Shown here: in pieces, positions 16,429 to 27,462 of the stretch | How positions within the stretch are numbered: the first letter of the stretch is position 1 | Layout: every line of letters begins with the position of its first letter | Origin: Geobacillus thermocatenulatus | GTDB lineage: Bacteria > Bacillota > Bacilli > Bacillales > Anoxybacillaceae | Assembly (NCBI RefSeq): GCF_002217655.1 | Contig: NZ_NEWK01000002.1 | Location: forward strand, 1,427,164-1,491,163 | Direction of reading: 5' to 3' | DNA length: 64,000 nt | Notes under the pieces: model-generated | The model's input: only the letters and a program-made list of their open reading frames with translations | What the model was told of the DNA's origin: nothing | The model's database searches: none | Position numbers and translations under genes: made by a program

Positions 16429-17910
16429 TCAATCATCGGTATCGATTTGCGCCCGTTGCAGCTTGCCGCTGAAATCGACATAAATGCTCCGCCATTCGGT
16501 GAAGACGTCAAGCGCCGCGACGCCGGAGTCGCGGTGGCCGTTGCCCGTCCCTTTCGTGCCGCCAAACGGCAAATGAATTTCCGCCCCTGTCGTGCCGGCG
16601 TTGACATACACGATGCCGGTGTCCAAATCGCGCATTGCTCGGAAGACGCGGTTGACATCGCGGGTGAAAATGGCGCTTGACAGCCCGTAATCGACACTGT
16701 TGTTGACGGCGATCGCTTCGTCCAAACTGCGGACGGACATGATCGATACAACCGGGCCGAAAATTTCTTCGCGGGCGATGCGCATATTCGGCGTGACATC
16801 GGTGAAAATCGTCGGCGCGTAGTAAAAGCCGCGCGCATAGTCGCCCTCGCGCAGTCGATGACCGCCAATCAGCAATTTCGCCCCTTCTTCTACGCCAATG
16901 CGCACGTAGCGGTCGATCTTTTGCAGCGCCTCTTCATGGATGACGGGTCCGACTTTGACCGTTTCATCCAACCCGTTGCCGATTTTCAATGTTTTCACGG
17001 CTTCCAGCAGACGCCGCTCAAGCTCCTGTTTCACCCGCTCATGGACGATGACCCGGCTGCACGCCGTGCACCGCTGGCCTGATGTGCCGAACGCACTCCA
17101 GATGATGCCGTCAACCGCCAATGTCAAATCGGCATCATCCATGACGATCACCGCGTTTTTCCCACCCATTTCGAGCGACACTTTTTTCAACAGTCGTCCG
17201 CATTTTTCCGCAATCATCCGCCCGACTTCATTCGATCCGGTAAATGAGATGACCTTGACATCCGGATGCTCGACGAGCGCATTGCCGACTGTCGGTCCGT
17301 CACCGTGGACCACATGAAACACTCCCGGAGGCAAGCCCGCTTCTTCAAAAATGCGAGCTAATTCCTGCGCCATGATCGGTGTCTCGGGCGCGGGCTTCCA
17401 TACGACCGCATTGCCGGCCACAATCGCGGGGAACGACTTCCACGTTGCGATGGCAATCGGAAAGTTCCAAGGAGTGATGATGCCGACAACCCCCACCGGC
17501 ACGCGGACGCTCATCGCAAACTTGTCTTTCAGCTCAGACGGCGTCGTATCGCCGAACAACCGCCGCCCTTCCCCCGCCATATAAAACGCCATATCAATGC
17601 CTTCCTGCACTTCGCCGCGCGCTTCCTCGATCACCTTGCCCATTTCCATCGTCAACAGCCGTGCCAATTGTTCTTTCCGCTCCTTTAGCAGCATGCCGAC
17701 TCGATATAAAACTTCCGCGCGTTTCGGCGCCGGCACGAGCGCCCACTGTCTTTGCGCTTCTTTGGCTGCCTGAACGGCCTCATCAATATCGTTTGGCCCG
17801 GACATCGCCACCTCGGCAATCGTTTCCCCCGTCGCCGGATTAATCACCGGCGCAAATTGCCCGGTGCTTGGCTCCTTCCATTCTCCATTGATATAGTTTT
17901 GGATTTTCAC
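16429..17910 (-). CDS. Aldehyde dehydrogenase, probable 2-aminoadipate semialdehyde dehydrogenase
   Basis: 493 residues, ALDH family. Seen: TPWNFPIAIATWK near 155, VSFTGSNEVGRMI near 230, SLEMGGKNAVIV with catalytic Glu near 255 and GQRCTACSRVI with catalytic Cys near 288. GTG at 17910 follows GGGGGAG at good spacing; the ATG five codons upstream has none. Position between a TPP enzyme and lysine 6-dehydrogenase suggests it oxidises allysine to 2-aminoadipate; it could equally act on glutarate semialdehyde later in the path. Substrate is inferred only from context. Confidence 0.85.
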   Translation of the reverse strand: MKIQNYINGEWKEPSTGQFAPVINPATGETIAEVAMSGPNDIDEAVQAAKEAQRQWALVPAPKRAEVLYRVGMLLKERKEQLARLLTMEMGKVIEEARGEVQEGIDMAFYMAGEGRRLFGDTTPSELKDKFAMSVRVPVGVVGIITPWNFPIAIATWKSFPAIVAGNAVVWKPAPETPIMAQELARIFEEAGLPPGVFHVVHGDGPTVGNALVEHPDVKVISFTGSNEVGRMIAEKCGRLLKKVSLEMGGKNAVIVMDDADLTLAVDGIIWSAFGTSGQRCTACSRVIVHERVKQELERRLLEAVKTLKIGNGLDETVKVGPVIHEEALQKIDRYVRIGVEEGAKLLIGGHRLREGDYARGFYYAPTIFTDVTPNMRIAREEIFGPVVSIMSVRSLDEAIAVNNSVDYGLSSAIFTRDVNRVFRAMRDLDTGIVYVNAGTTGAEIHLPFGGTKGTGNGHRDSGVAALDVFTEWRSIYVDFSGKLQRAQIDTDD

Positions 17911-17979
17911 TGTATACTCCCCCATTTTTCTAGATGATTTATTGAGATAATTTATACATTGAACGCCGAGCGATGATCG

Positions 17980-19635
17980 TCAGGACTTCCTCTTGGCCCG
18001 CAAGTCCTGGATCGTGGCGGCCACCGAAATGTGGTCCGGATCGGCCAATACTTCAATCACCGTCGGCTTCTTGGCCTCAAGCGCCAACAGAAGCGCTTCC
18101 GTGAACTGTTGTTCCGTCTGTACTTGGAACCCGCGGCCGTTTAGGCATTCTGCCAAACGGGCAAACGACACGCGGCCTAAATCGGTGCCGATGACCCGCC
18201 CCGGAAACTGCAATTCTTGATGCATGCGGATGGTGCCGTACATATGATTGTTAAACACAATGCTGATGATCGGAATATCGTATCGAGCGGCCGTTTCCAA
18301 CTCCTGCACCGTCATCATAAAGCCGCCATCCCCGGATAAAGAAACGACGGTCCGGTCGGGAAAGGCCAGTTTCGCGCCAATGGCGGCCGGCATGCCATAT
18401 CCCATCGCTCCTGACGTCGGGCCGATGTACGTGTGCCCATCCCCAAACGAGAAAAAAGCATGGAGCCAACCGGCGAAATTCCCGGCATCGTTCGTAATGA
18501 CCGCATTTTTTGGCAAATGGCGCGCCAAACTTGCCATCACAGCTTCATAGAGATTGCGATGTTCCACCGGCAGCCTGGCTGTTTGTTCGTACCGTTTCCT
18601 CCGTTCAGCCGCCCATTCTTGCCAAGACGGCCGCACCGCGAGATCGAGCAAACGGGACAGCACTTCCTGACAGTCAGCCCAAACCGCGAGATCCGGTGCA
18701 TACACTTTTCCGAATCCATCGCTGTCAATATCGATGTGAATCAGCGTCTGATTGGGAGAGAGCAAACGGTAATCTTGTGTCGTTACTTCCGATAGCCGCG
18801 TTCCCAATGCCATCACCACATCCGCCTGCTCGGCCGTTTCGATGACCGCTTTGGGCGACCCTAGACCTAGGTGTCCGACATAGCACGGATGGTTGTGGGG
18901 AAACACGTCATGCCGCCGGAACGCCGCCATGACCGGAAGTGCATACTTTTCCGCCCATAAGCGCAGCAACTGCTCCGCTCCCGACCATTTGACGCCGCCG
19001 CCGGCAATCACGAGCGGCCTTTTGGCGCGCTCGAGCCGCTCCTTTATATTCCGTATATCCTCTTGCCTTGGTGCCGGCTTCGGCACATCGGTCTCGGCTA
19101 TCACTGCTTCCGCTATCGTTTTGGAAAAGACATCTTCTGGCAGTGAAACGACGACGGGGCCGGGCCGCCCTGTTTTCGCGGTGCGAAACGCCCGTTGCAC
19201 CAGCTCTGGCACCCGCTCGGCTTCGCGAATTTCGACCACCCATTTTGCGATCGGACGAAAAAACGCTTCCATATCGACTTCCTGAAATCCTTCACGCCCT
19301 AGGAAGCGGCTGTTCACTTGCCCCAAAAACACGACCATCGGAGTGGAATCTTGCCTCGCGGTATGGACGCCAATCGCCAAATTCGCCCCGCCAACCGCCC
19401 TTGTAGCCAGCACGACGCCGCACTTTTGCGACGCTTTCGCATGCCCTTCCGCCATAAAGGAAGCACCCCCTTCATGGCGGGCGGAGATGAACTCGATGGA
19501 TGGCTCATCATAGATGGCATCAAGCAGGGGCAAATAACTTTCCCCCGGCACACCAAACACATAACGGATTTGTTCCTGTTTGAAACATTCGACGATGGCT
19601 TGAGCCACCGTGATGTGACGCATCGTTCGCTTCAT
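17980..19635 (-). CDS. Thiamine diphosphate enzyme, acetolactate-synthase-like
   Basis: 551 residues with the three domains of the family: N-terminal pyrimidine-binding part with the catalytic Glu55 in SARHEGGASFMAEGHAK, a middle domain (RPLVIAGGGVKWSG), and a C-terminal diphosphate-binding GDGGFMMTV...FNN motif near 440. The start ATG overlaps the aminotransferase stop (ATGA) and follows GGGAGGA. True acetolactate synthase would be expected beside ilv genes; here the setting is lysine degradation, so decarboxylation of 2-oxoadipate is a reasonable guess. Benzoylformate- or oxalyl-CoA-type activity cannot be excluded. Confidence 0.85.
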   Translation of the reverse strand: MKRTMRHITVAQAIVECFKQEQIRYVFGVPGESYLPLLDAIYDEPSIEFISARHEGGASFMAEGHAKASQKCGVVLATRAVGGANLAIGVHTARQDSTPMVVFLGQVNSRFLGREGFQEVDMEAFFRPIAKWVVEIREAERVPELVQRAFRTAKTGRPGPVVVSLPEDVFSKTIAEAVIAETDVPKPAPRQEDIRNIKERLERAKRPLVIAGGGVKWSGAEQLLRLWAEKYALPVMAAFRRHDVFPHNHPCYVGHLGLGSPKAVIETAEQADVVMALGTRLSEVTTQDYRLLSPNQTLIHIDIDSDGFGKVYAPDLAVWADCQEVLSRLLDLAVRPSWQEWAAERRKRYEQTARLPVEHRNLYEAVMASLARHLPKNAVITNDAGNFAGWLHAFFSFGDGHTYIGPTSGAMGYGMPAAIGAKLAFPDRTVVSLSGDGGFMMTVQELETAARYDIPIISIVFNNHMYGTIRMHQELQFPGRVIGTDLGRVSFARLAECLNGRGFQVQTEQQFTEALLLALEAKKPTVIEVLADPDHISVAATIQDLRAKRKS

Positions 19636-20816
19636 GGCGCCGATTCCTCCCAATTCACTTGCTTCCATCGTTCAACGGCTTGCTCTAGACGCTCGAGCGG
19701 CGCTGACAGCGATACGCGGACATATCCTTCCCCTGCGGGTCCAAACGCTGTTCCCGGTGTGACGATGACTCCCGCTTCTTCGAGCAGTTTGGCGGCAAAT
19801 CGTTCGGATGAGTATCCGTCATAGACCGGGATCCACAAGAAAAAGGTCGCTTTCGGCCGTTGCACGTCGATGCCCAGTTCTCGGAGTTTCTCGACCATCC
19901 TATTCATGCGTTGTTCATAAATGCGGCTATTTTCTCGAATAAACGTCTGTCCGTTCATTAAAGCGGCCGCCGCCGCCTTCTGGATCGGAATAAACTGGCA
20001 CGTATCCGTGTTGCTCTTGATCACCGAAAGCGCTCGAATCATGTCCCGGTTTCCGACCACATATCCGATGCGGCAGCCGGCCATGTTATAGCTTTTGGAC
20101 AACGATCCAAATTCCACCGCCACTTCCTTTGCCCCGTCCACCTGCAAAATGCTCGGCGCTTGAAAACCGGCAAACGTCACGAACGAGTAGGCCGCATCAT
20201 GAGCAATGAACATCCGGTGCCGACGGGCAAGTGAAACGGCTTCGGCCAATACATCCAAATCGACAGCGGCGGCCGTCGGATTGCTCGGATAATTGAGAAA
20301 CATGATTTTCGCTTGGTCATAAACGGACGAGGGAAGCGCATCAAACCGAGGAATATAACCATGTTGCGCATCGAGCGGCAGCGATCGGCTCTGGCCGCGG
20401 GCAAAATGGACGGCCGTCCGGTAGACAGGATAGCCTGGATCAGGCACTAAGGCGAGCTCGCCGGGATTGAGAACGGCTTGCAGCAAATGGACGATTCCTT
20501 CTTTCGAGCCGATTAACGCCAACACCTCGGTCTCCGGATCGAGCTTGACGCCATATTCCCGTTCATAAAAACGCGCGACCGCTTCCCGATACTCCCTGCA
20601 GCCGCCATACGGCGAATACGTATAGTGTTCTGGCGCATCGAGCGCTTCTTTCAACGCTTCGATGACAAAGGAAGGGGGCGGCAAATCGGGGGCGCCGATC
20701 CCTAAATCAATGACATCGACCCCGATCTTTAGCAGTTCTTCTTTTTTCTTCTGAAATCGGGAGAACAAATATGGCGGCATCGTCTGCACAATATCGGAAA
20801 ATGTGTTCAATCCCAT
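19632..20816 (-). CDS. Class I/II aminotransferase (PLP), DapL/AlaT-like
   Basis: 394 residues. PLP features: YSPYGGCREYREAVARFY, PDPGYPVYRTAV, NYPSNPTAAAV, and the Schiff-base Lys in GSLSKSYNMAGCRIGYV near 240. First gene of the lysine operon, coupled by ATGA to the TPP enzyme. Expected to move the 2-amino group of 2-aminoadipate (or lysine) to 2-oxoglutarate. The ATG at 20816 is only two or three bases after GAGGAGGG; the TTG two codons later has better spacing and may be the true start. Confidence 0.85.
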   Translation of the reverse strand: MGLNTFSDIVQTMPPYLFSRFQKKKEELLKIGVDVIDLGIGAPDLPPPSFVIEALKEALDAPEHYTYSPYGGCREYREAVARFYEREYGVKLDPETEVLALIGSKEGIVHLLQAVLNPGELALVPDPGYPVYRTAVHFARGQSRSLPLDAQHGYIPRFDALPSSVYDQAKIMFLNYPSNPTAAAVDLDVLAEAVSLARRHRMFIAHDAAYSFVTFAGFQAPSILQVDGAKEVAVEFGSLSKSYNMAGCRIGYVVGNRDMIRALSVIKSNTDTCQFIPIQKAAAAALMNGQTFIRENSRIYEQRMNRMVEKLRELGIDVQRPKATFFLWIPVYDGYSSERFAAKLLEEAGVIVTPGTAFGPAGEGYVRVSLSAPLERLEQAVERWKQVNWEESAP

Positions 20817-21160
20817 CCCTCCTCATGGTCTTTCGTTTCAGTTTATGCGCACGCACATTGCCCTCATGCCCGTCTCACGTTCAAGAAGCGGCTGATCATA
20901 CCAATGGCTTTCGCACATCAAGACATCATCAGAGTCTTGTTGCTCGAAAAGCAAGCTTTCTCACGAAGCTGCGAGAAAAACGCGATCAACCTTCTGAAAC
21001 CCGGCCCTTTCGCCATAAAAAGAAGCGGCCGGCATCATCCACGGTTCGATGACGCAACTGGCCGCTGTCTATGGAAGCGAAGCGCCGGCGAAGGCGCCGC
21101 GATAGACTGCGCAGTTTTCCCCGCATGATCATTCTATGATTCAAAATTTGCACCTTATGC
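20817..21160 (-). ncRNA. Structured leader of the lysine operon, candidate attenuator or riboswitch
   Basis: About 340 nt lie between a good promoter and the first gene. From the 5' end the RNA can form a small hairpin (AUCAU-AGA-AUGAU), the self-complementary ACUGCGCAGU, a stem closed by GUCUAU/AUAGAC (21061-21110) holding a GCGCC/GGCGC hairpin, and then a strong terminator (separate entry). I could not match it to the lysine L-box or another class by eye. Confidence 0.45.
21016..21066 (-). terminator. Terminator inside the lysine operon leader
   Basis: Minus strand AGCGGCC pairs with GGCCGCU, with an inner UCAUC/GAUGA pair, followed by UCUUUUU. About 200 bases before the aminotransferase start and about 100 after the promoter, so it should attenuate the operon unless disrupted. 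Confidence 0.7.
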
Positions 21161-21164
21161 CATT

Positions 21165-21193
21165 ATCATAATCAATTCGAAACGATTTGTAAA
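21165..21193 (-). promoter_or_regulatory. Promoter of the lysine operon
   Basis: Minus strand TTTACA (21188-21193), 17-base spacer, TATGAT (21165-21170), in an AT-rich stretch between the thiC terminator and the leader. Confidence 0.65.
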
Positions 21194-21249
21194 TATATTT
21201 TTTAAAAATTATATATTTTTAAAATAATAAGGAACCGCACCAATTTGCA

Positions 21250-21286
21250 GAACAAACAAGAGGGGCGATGAACATTCGCCCCCCTC
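21250..21286 (-). terminator. thiC terminator
   Basis: AGGGGGGCGA and TCGCCCCTCT arms around ATGTTCA with a TGTTTGTT tail on the minus strand, about 100 bases after thiC. Confidence 0.8.
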
Positions 21287-21388
21287 CGCTGCTTCGATCA
21301 GCACCGAGCGTTTTCCAGCTCATGCTTTTTCCGTTGATCGAACTTCCATATCCTCGCCACCATGCCGAGCATCGCAACCCGCTTCTTG

Positions 21389-23092
<1,704 letters not shown>

Positions 23093-23177
23093 TCAACATA
23101 AAATTATGAAAGATCAGATCTGAAGCCACACCGTCTGAAGCGGGGCAAACACGAGAATAGGCGATGGCGGCCGATTC

Positions 23178-23209
23178 AAAATAAAAACAGGTTCCGACAC
23201 CGGAACCTG
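23178..23209 (-). terminator. Expression-platform terminator of the thiC riboswitch
   Basis: Minus strand CAGGTTCCG/CGGAACCTG around GTGT, then TTTTTATTTT. Lies between the riboswitch aptamer and thiC. Confidence 0.85.
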
Positions 23210-23258
23210 ATCGAAGGCAAAAGGCCAAATGAACAAGACACGTCCATCTGTTCCCGCT

Positions 23259-23357
23259 GCCTGCTTCCCTACGCTGGCATGACCCAGATCAGGTTCAAAG
23301 GGTCAAAGAACTTCATCGCGTTCTTTTCTCAGCCCGGCTCTCGGACTCCCCTAGCAG
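23259..23357 (-). promoter_or_regulatory. TPP (THI-box) riboswitch
   Basis: Minus strand contains GGGGAGUCCGAGAGC, CUGAGA, ACCCUUUGAACCUGAUCUGG and GCCAGCGUAGGGAAG in the correct order, with CUGCU...AGCAG forming P1. These are the conserved elements of the TPP aptamer. With the downstream terminator it should stop transcription of thiC when TPP is plentiful. Confidence 0.95.
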
Positions 23358-23498
23358 ATAAGCGTATCACCATGATGACTGACTTTTCTTTATTTTATCA
23401 GGCAATTGGCAAAGATGCAAACCATTTTATTCTAAACGTTGACTCCCACACGTCGTTTGAAAGCCCCTCTTTCTCGAAGAAAGCGTCCTTTTCCTCAC

Positions 23499-24752
23499 TC
23501 ACACAGAAAATTTCTTCAGCATGGCCCGCATCTCGTCCGCCATCTGACCGAGCGATGTCGACGAAGAGGCGATTTCCTCGACGGAAGCCATTTGTTCCTG
23601 CGTCGCTGCCGATACGTTGGCCGCACCGGACGCTGACTGTTCGACAATATTGGTCATCTGTTGGAGTGCGTCGTTCACTTGGCGGGCATGCTCCGTCATT
23701 TGCTCGATGGCGGACGATACTTGTCCAATTTGTTTGCTCACTTGGCCGACCTCCTCGCGAATATGGGCAAATGATTGGCCGCATGCCGCCGCCACGTTCA
23801 ATCCTTTCGCCACTTCGGAGATCACCTGTTCGACAGACGCAACCGCCCGCTTCGTTTCTTCTTGAACGTAACCGATCAGCTCGGAAATTTGTTGCGCTGA
23901 GCGCGCTGATTGTTCTGCGAGCTTCCGCACTTCATCCGCGACAACTGCAAACCCTTTCCCTTGCTCGCCGGCGCGCGCCGCTTCGATCGCGGCATTGAGC
24001 GCCAACAAATTCGTCTGCGACGCAATGCCAGTGATCGCTTCCGTAATCTGTCCAATCTCGTTGGAACGCTCCCCAAGCCCTTTCACCACCTGGCCGAGCG
24101 TTTGCACATGATCGTAAATGAACTGCATTTGCTCGGACATTTGTCCGATTGACTGCTTGCCGTCCTCTGCTTTCGCCGATGTTTTCTCAGCCCGGTGCGC
24201 CACTTCTTTCGTATGGCAAGCGACGTCGCTCAATGTTTGGGAAATATCATGCACGGACGCGGCGGTGGTGCGAACAGCATCGGCCTGCTCCTCCGCACTT
24301 GCCGCAAGCGTTTCCATCGTTGTCGCAATTTGCTCTGTCGCTTTCGTCGTCTGTTCGGCGACGGCGGCAAGCTGCTGAGAATATTGCGCTACTTCTTCGG
24401 CATGATGTTGAATTTGCCCCATCACACTTTGCCAAGCGTTTGCCATATCGTTTAACGACGCCGCAATCGACCGCAGTTGCTGCACGCGATCAAGCGGTAT
24501 GCGCGCCGTCAAATCTCCGCCTGTCATCTTTCCTAAATGTTCGTTAATAACGGCAATCGGGGCAACAAACCGCCGATAATTGAGGGTTGCAGAAACGAAA
24601 CCGACTAGTGCTCCAAATAGAATAGTCGCTGCAATCGTCCACCAAAATGCCGCTCCATGAATGTCATTGAATGAACAGACGGCAGCGCCGATCACCGCCG
24701 TGCCAGGAATGACGATAAACATGGTGCGGATGATATAACTTGCTAATGACAA
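23499..24752 (-). CDS. Methyl-accepting chemotaxis-like receptor without a sensor domain
   Basis: 417 residues. Two transmembrane helices close together ([18 protein letters not shown] and [18 protein letters not shown]) leave almost no extracellular domain; then a HAMP-like segment ([18 protein letters not shown]) and a long signalling coiled coil with the hairpin [20 protein letters not shown] and [16 protein letters not shown]. The TTG at 24752 is chosen because AAAGGAGGAG lies just before it inside the longer frame. Could sense membrane state or a cytoplasmic cue; no che genes nearby. Confidence 0.85.
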   Translation of the reverse strand: MSLASYIIRTMFIVIPGTAVIGAAVCSFNDIHGAAFWWTIAATILFGALVGFVSATLNYRRFVAPIAVINEHLGKMTGGDLTARIPLDRVQQLRSIAASLNDMANAWQSVMGQIQHHAEEVAQYSQQLAAVAEQTTKATEQIATTMETLAASAEEQADAVRTTAASVHDISQTLSDVACHTKEVAHRAEKTSAKAEDGKQSIGQMSEQMQFIYDHVQTLGQVVKGLGERSNEIGQITEAITGIASQTNLLALNAAIEAARAGEQGKGFAVVADEVRKLAEQSARSAQQISELIGYVQEETKRAVASVEQVISEVAKGLNVAAACGQSFAHIREEVGQVSKQIGQVSSAIEQMTEHARQVNDALQQMTNIVEQSASGAANVSAATQEQMASVEEIASSSTSLGQMADEMRAMLKKFSV

Positions 24753-24940
24753 AACGCTCTCCTCCTTTTGCCATGATGCAAACGCCTTTCTTATTTCTTC
24801 GCCGCATAAATAGATTCGTGAATGACCGTTCATTTTCCTTCCTGATTCTAATCATGAATTGTGGAGCTGCAAAGTTTTCTGATCTAACAAGGACCCGCTC
24901 GAAAACATCATGCTTTTGCTCGCTTCTAATCGGTGAAGAA

Positions 24941-24975
24941 AATAAGAAAAGGCGCCCCGTTCGATTGGGGCACCA
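24941..24975 (-). terminator. Terminator of the RDD gene
   Basis: GGTGCCCC/GGGGCGCC stem followed by TTTTCTTATTTT on the minus strand, just after the RDD stop codon. Confidence 0.85.
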
Positions 24976-24991
24976 CCTGTTGTTTTCCGCT

Positions 24992-25405
24992 TTACACCGC
25001 CGGTTTTTCCGTTGTCACATACGTGCCGGCGATAAAATCGTGAATGGAGCGTTTGTCTTCTCTTGCAGCGACCATAATCGCACTAATGATGAGACCAATG
25101 CCGAACGTGATAAAGTATACGAGTCCGCCAACGAACGAGCGCAAAAACATCGTGCCGATGCCGACTTTTCCGCCGTTGACTTTCGCAATCCGGATGCCAA
25201 GCATCCGCTTGCCGACCGTATATCCGTACCAAACAGCCGGAACGATTAACGCGTAAAGGATGTTCGCTAATGACGTAAACCAGTTCGTTTCCCAACTGCC
25301 AGTGATGAAATAGCCGATGATCGAAATCGGAATGCCGACGACAATCGCATCCAACAAGTTAGCCAACAGCCGCTTCCAAAATCCAGCCGGATTTGTCACC
25401 GCCAT
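24992..25405 (-). CDS. RDD-family membrane protein
   Basis: 137 residues, three hydrophobic segments. Family signature: GFWKRLLANLLDAIVVGIP (Arg...Asp in TM1), the second Asp region, and KRMLGIRIAKVNGGKVG on the cytosolic side. Function of RDD proteins is mostly unknown; some relate to ion exchange. ATG at 25405 is preceded by AGGAGGG. Single gene with its own terminator. Confidence 0.85.
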   Translation of the reverse strand: MAVTNPAGFWKRLLANLLDAIVVGIPISIIGYFITGSWETNWFTSLANILYALIVPAVWYGYTVGKRMLGIRIAKVNGGKVGIGTMFLRSFVGGLVYFITFGIGLIISAIMVAAREDKRSIHDFIAGTYVTTEKPAV

Positions 25406-25594
25406 ATGCCTTCCCTCCTGTTGCCTTTTCTATATTGTATTCTCCATTAACAGTATAATTGTCTTCATTTTACCGTAAATGGCGTATAAAAGAAAATCGG
25501 TTTTTTCGACATCACATCGATTTTTTGCTTCGATGCGGCGGCCCCTGTCATACACGCTCAAGATGATGGAATCGATCTTCTTGCAGCCATTTCT

Positions 25595-27121
25595 TTAGCC
25601 CAGCTTCGCCACCACAGCCGAAAAATCGTCTGGAAGCGGCCCTTTTTGCGCAAAATGGCGGCGCAGATGGTCCAAAAGCACTTGCTCGTCCAATAAAATA
25701 TGCGGCGCCAGCGCATCGCGGAACGCTTCAATCTTTTGCCGGACAGAGCCCGTTTCCCCTTCGATCGCCCCGTCGGAATACAACACAAGCGTCGCCCCCG
25801 GCTCGTAGCGCAACCGGCCGCTGTCGACAAAAAGGCGCGGAAGCAGCCCGATCGGCGCGCAGCCGCGGTCCAACTCCGCCACCGTTCCGTCCGGTTGGAA
25901 CAAAAACCCCGGCGGATGGCCGGCTGATGCATATTCAATCATCCGTTCCTTGACATCCACCAGAACATATACGGCGGTGAAATAATACGTCATCCGCCCG
26001 TTTTCGTGGTACAACTGGCGCATATGGCGGTTCAACTCGCGAAACACTTCCGTCGGAACGATCCCTTTGCGGATGACGCCGTTTAAGAGCGAGCGGACCG
26101 ACATGCAAATGAGCGAAGCCGCTGCCCCATGACCCATCACATCCATTAAAAAAATGCCGTACCGCTGTTTGTCGATCGGATACCAGGCGTACATATCGCC
26201 ACCCAGCTCCCGCGATGGGATGTACGTTCCGGCAATCTGGATTCCTTTGGCTGACAACGGCTTGCTCAACACGCGCTTTTGCACCTCGCGGGCCAGCCGC
26301 AGGTCATCTTTTATGGATGCAATCGATAACATCTCATCCGCAAGACTAGAAAATAAAAATAAATAAAAGACCGTCTCTCCCATAGAGCCACTAATTTCAC
26401 GCACAATAGTTTTCCTAACACAAGACGAACCGTTTTTCGTTCTCCATCGGATTCTCCCTCCCCACTCCCCTTTCTTTTTTATCCCGCCTTTTACGAAGTC
26501 ATAAAACCATGCATCATAGTAACCTGTATACAAAATTGTCAGAGGCTGGCCAATAATTTCCGATCCATATCCTGTAAATTTTGTGAACGCTGGATTAATC
26601 AGCTGTATGATAAATTTTTCATCAGTTACTAACATTGCTTGTTCAATTGTATCGTATACATCCCTAGCTAGGCGCTGTTCGTCTTCCATTCTTTTGATTG
26701 ACGTCAAATCAGTAACCACACCACTAATCAATCTTGTTTCTCCTATCCGATCCAAAACAGGAAATATTTTCTCGATAACCCAACGAACAGAACCGTCTCG
26801 CTGATTAATAATTCGATATTTTTTTATATTTGTGTTCTTCAAGGAAAAAAGCGGCCATTTTTCGACCACCTTGGCATGATCATCTGGATGAGACACTCTC
26901 ATCCACACATTCGGATCACCATAAAAATCGTCGGGAGACAATCCGTACAGCTGCTCACAAGATGATGAGATGAACAGAATTTGTCCGTTTTCCGGTTCCG
27001 CTACCCAATATACATCATCTTGCAACCCGGCGAATACATTCATTCGCTCTAATTCACGAAGCAACCCTCGCCAAGCTTGGTGGTCATACCGCTGCACATC
27101 GTCCCAGAATCCGTCCACCAT
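25595..27121 (-). CDS. PAS-PAS-PP2C serine phosphatase (RsbU/RsbP type)
   Basis: 508 residues. First PAS domain about 30-140 (VYWVAEPENGQILFISSSCE...DGSVRWVIEKIFPV), second about 150-260 (MLVTDEKFIIQLINPAFTKF), then a SpoIIE/PP2C domain about 285-508 with ELGGDMYAW and MDVMGHGAAASL, where the Asp residues bind metal, and LVLYSDGAIE near the end. In partner switching such enzymes dephosphorylate a STAS antagonist in response to a signal. Third gene after a kinase and a STAS protein, all closely packed. The PAS ligand (haem, flavin or none) cannot be told. Confidence 0.9.
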   Translation of the reverse strand: MVDGFWDDVQRYDHQAWRGLLRELERMNVFAGLQDDVYWVAEPENGQILFISSSCEQLYGLSPDDFYGDPNVWMRVSHPDDHAKVVEKWPLFSLKNTNIKKYRIINQRDGSVRWVIEKIFPVLDRIGETRLISGVVTDLTSIKRMEDEQRLARDVYDTIEQAMLVTDEKFIIQLINPAFTKFTGYGSEIIGQPLTILYTGYYDAWFYDFVKGGIKKKGEWGGRIRWRTKNGSSCVRKTIVREISGSMGETVFYLFLFSSLADEMLSIASIKDDLRLAREVQKRVLSKPLSAKGIQIAGTYIPSRELGGDMYAWYPIDKQRYGIFLMDVMGHGAAASLICMSVRSLLNGVIRKGIVPTEVFRELNRHMRQLYHENGRMTYYFTAVYVLVDVKERMIEYASAGHPPGFLFQPDGTVAELDRGCAPIGLLPRLFVDSGRLRYEPGATLVLYSDGAIEGETGSVRQKIEAFRDALAPHILLDEQVLLDHLRRHFAQKGPLPDDFSAVVAKLG

Positions 27122-27127
27122 AGAACG

Positions 27128-27460
27128 TCATTCTCCGCTGAAATAATCAATAGCTTCCTTCTCTGTCGGGAATAATTTCATGAAAGAAGAAAATTTCACA
27201 ATACGGAAAATTTCTTCAAGGGAGCCCGTCACACCTGCAACGACCAATTCTTTTTGTTTCGATCTTGCTGTCATGACGCAGTCTGCAATCATACCAAGCC
27301 CAGCGCTGTTGATGTATTTAACCCCTTCCATGTTAACAATCAACTGATCCGCCCCTTCTGATAGTAATTGTTTTAGGGCTTGCCTGAATACACCGATATT
27401 GTTTAAAGTAATATCTTCAGTCCAAGTCAAAGTAAAGATCGCCTCTTGTTTTGTTTCCAT
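27128..27460 (-). CDS. STAS-domain anti-sigma antagonist (RsbV-like)
   Basis: 110 residues from the ATG at 27460, which has GGAGG at seven bases; the ATG two codons upstream overlaps the kinase stop and is too near that site. Contains VNMEGVKYINSAGLGMIADC, where the Ser of NSAGLG is the usual phosphorylation site. Phosphorylated by the preceding kinase and dephosphorylated by the PP2C protein that follows, by family analogy. Confidence 0.9.
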   Translation of the reverse strand: METKQEAIFTLTWTEDITLNNIGVFRQALKQLLSEGADQLIVNMEGVKYINSAGLGMIADCVMTARSKQKELVVAGVTGSLEEIFRIVKFSSFMKLFPTEKEAIDYFSGE

Positions 27461-27462
27461 AT

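Noticed and set aside
17980-19635. Biosynthetic acetolactate synthase (ilvB)
   Set aside because: Similar in fold, but no ilvH or ilvC neighbour and it is coupled to lysine-catabolic genes.
20817-21160. Lysine L-box riboswitch in the lysine operon leader
   Set aside because: An AAGGTGC near the 5' end recalls the L-box start, but the remaining conserved blocks are not found; kept only as an unassigned leader.
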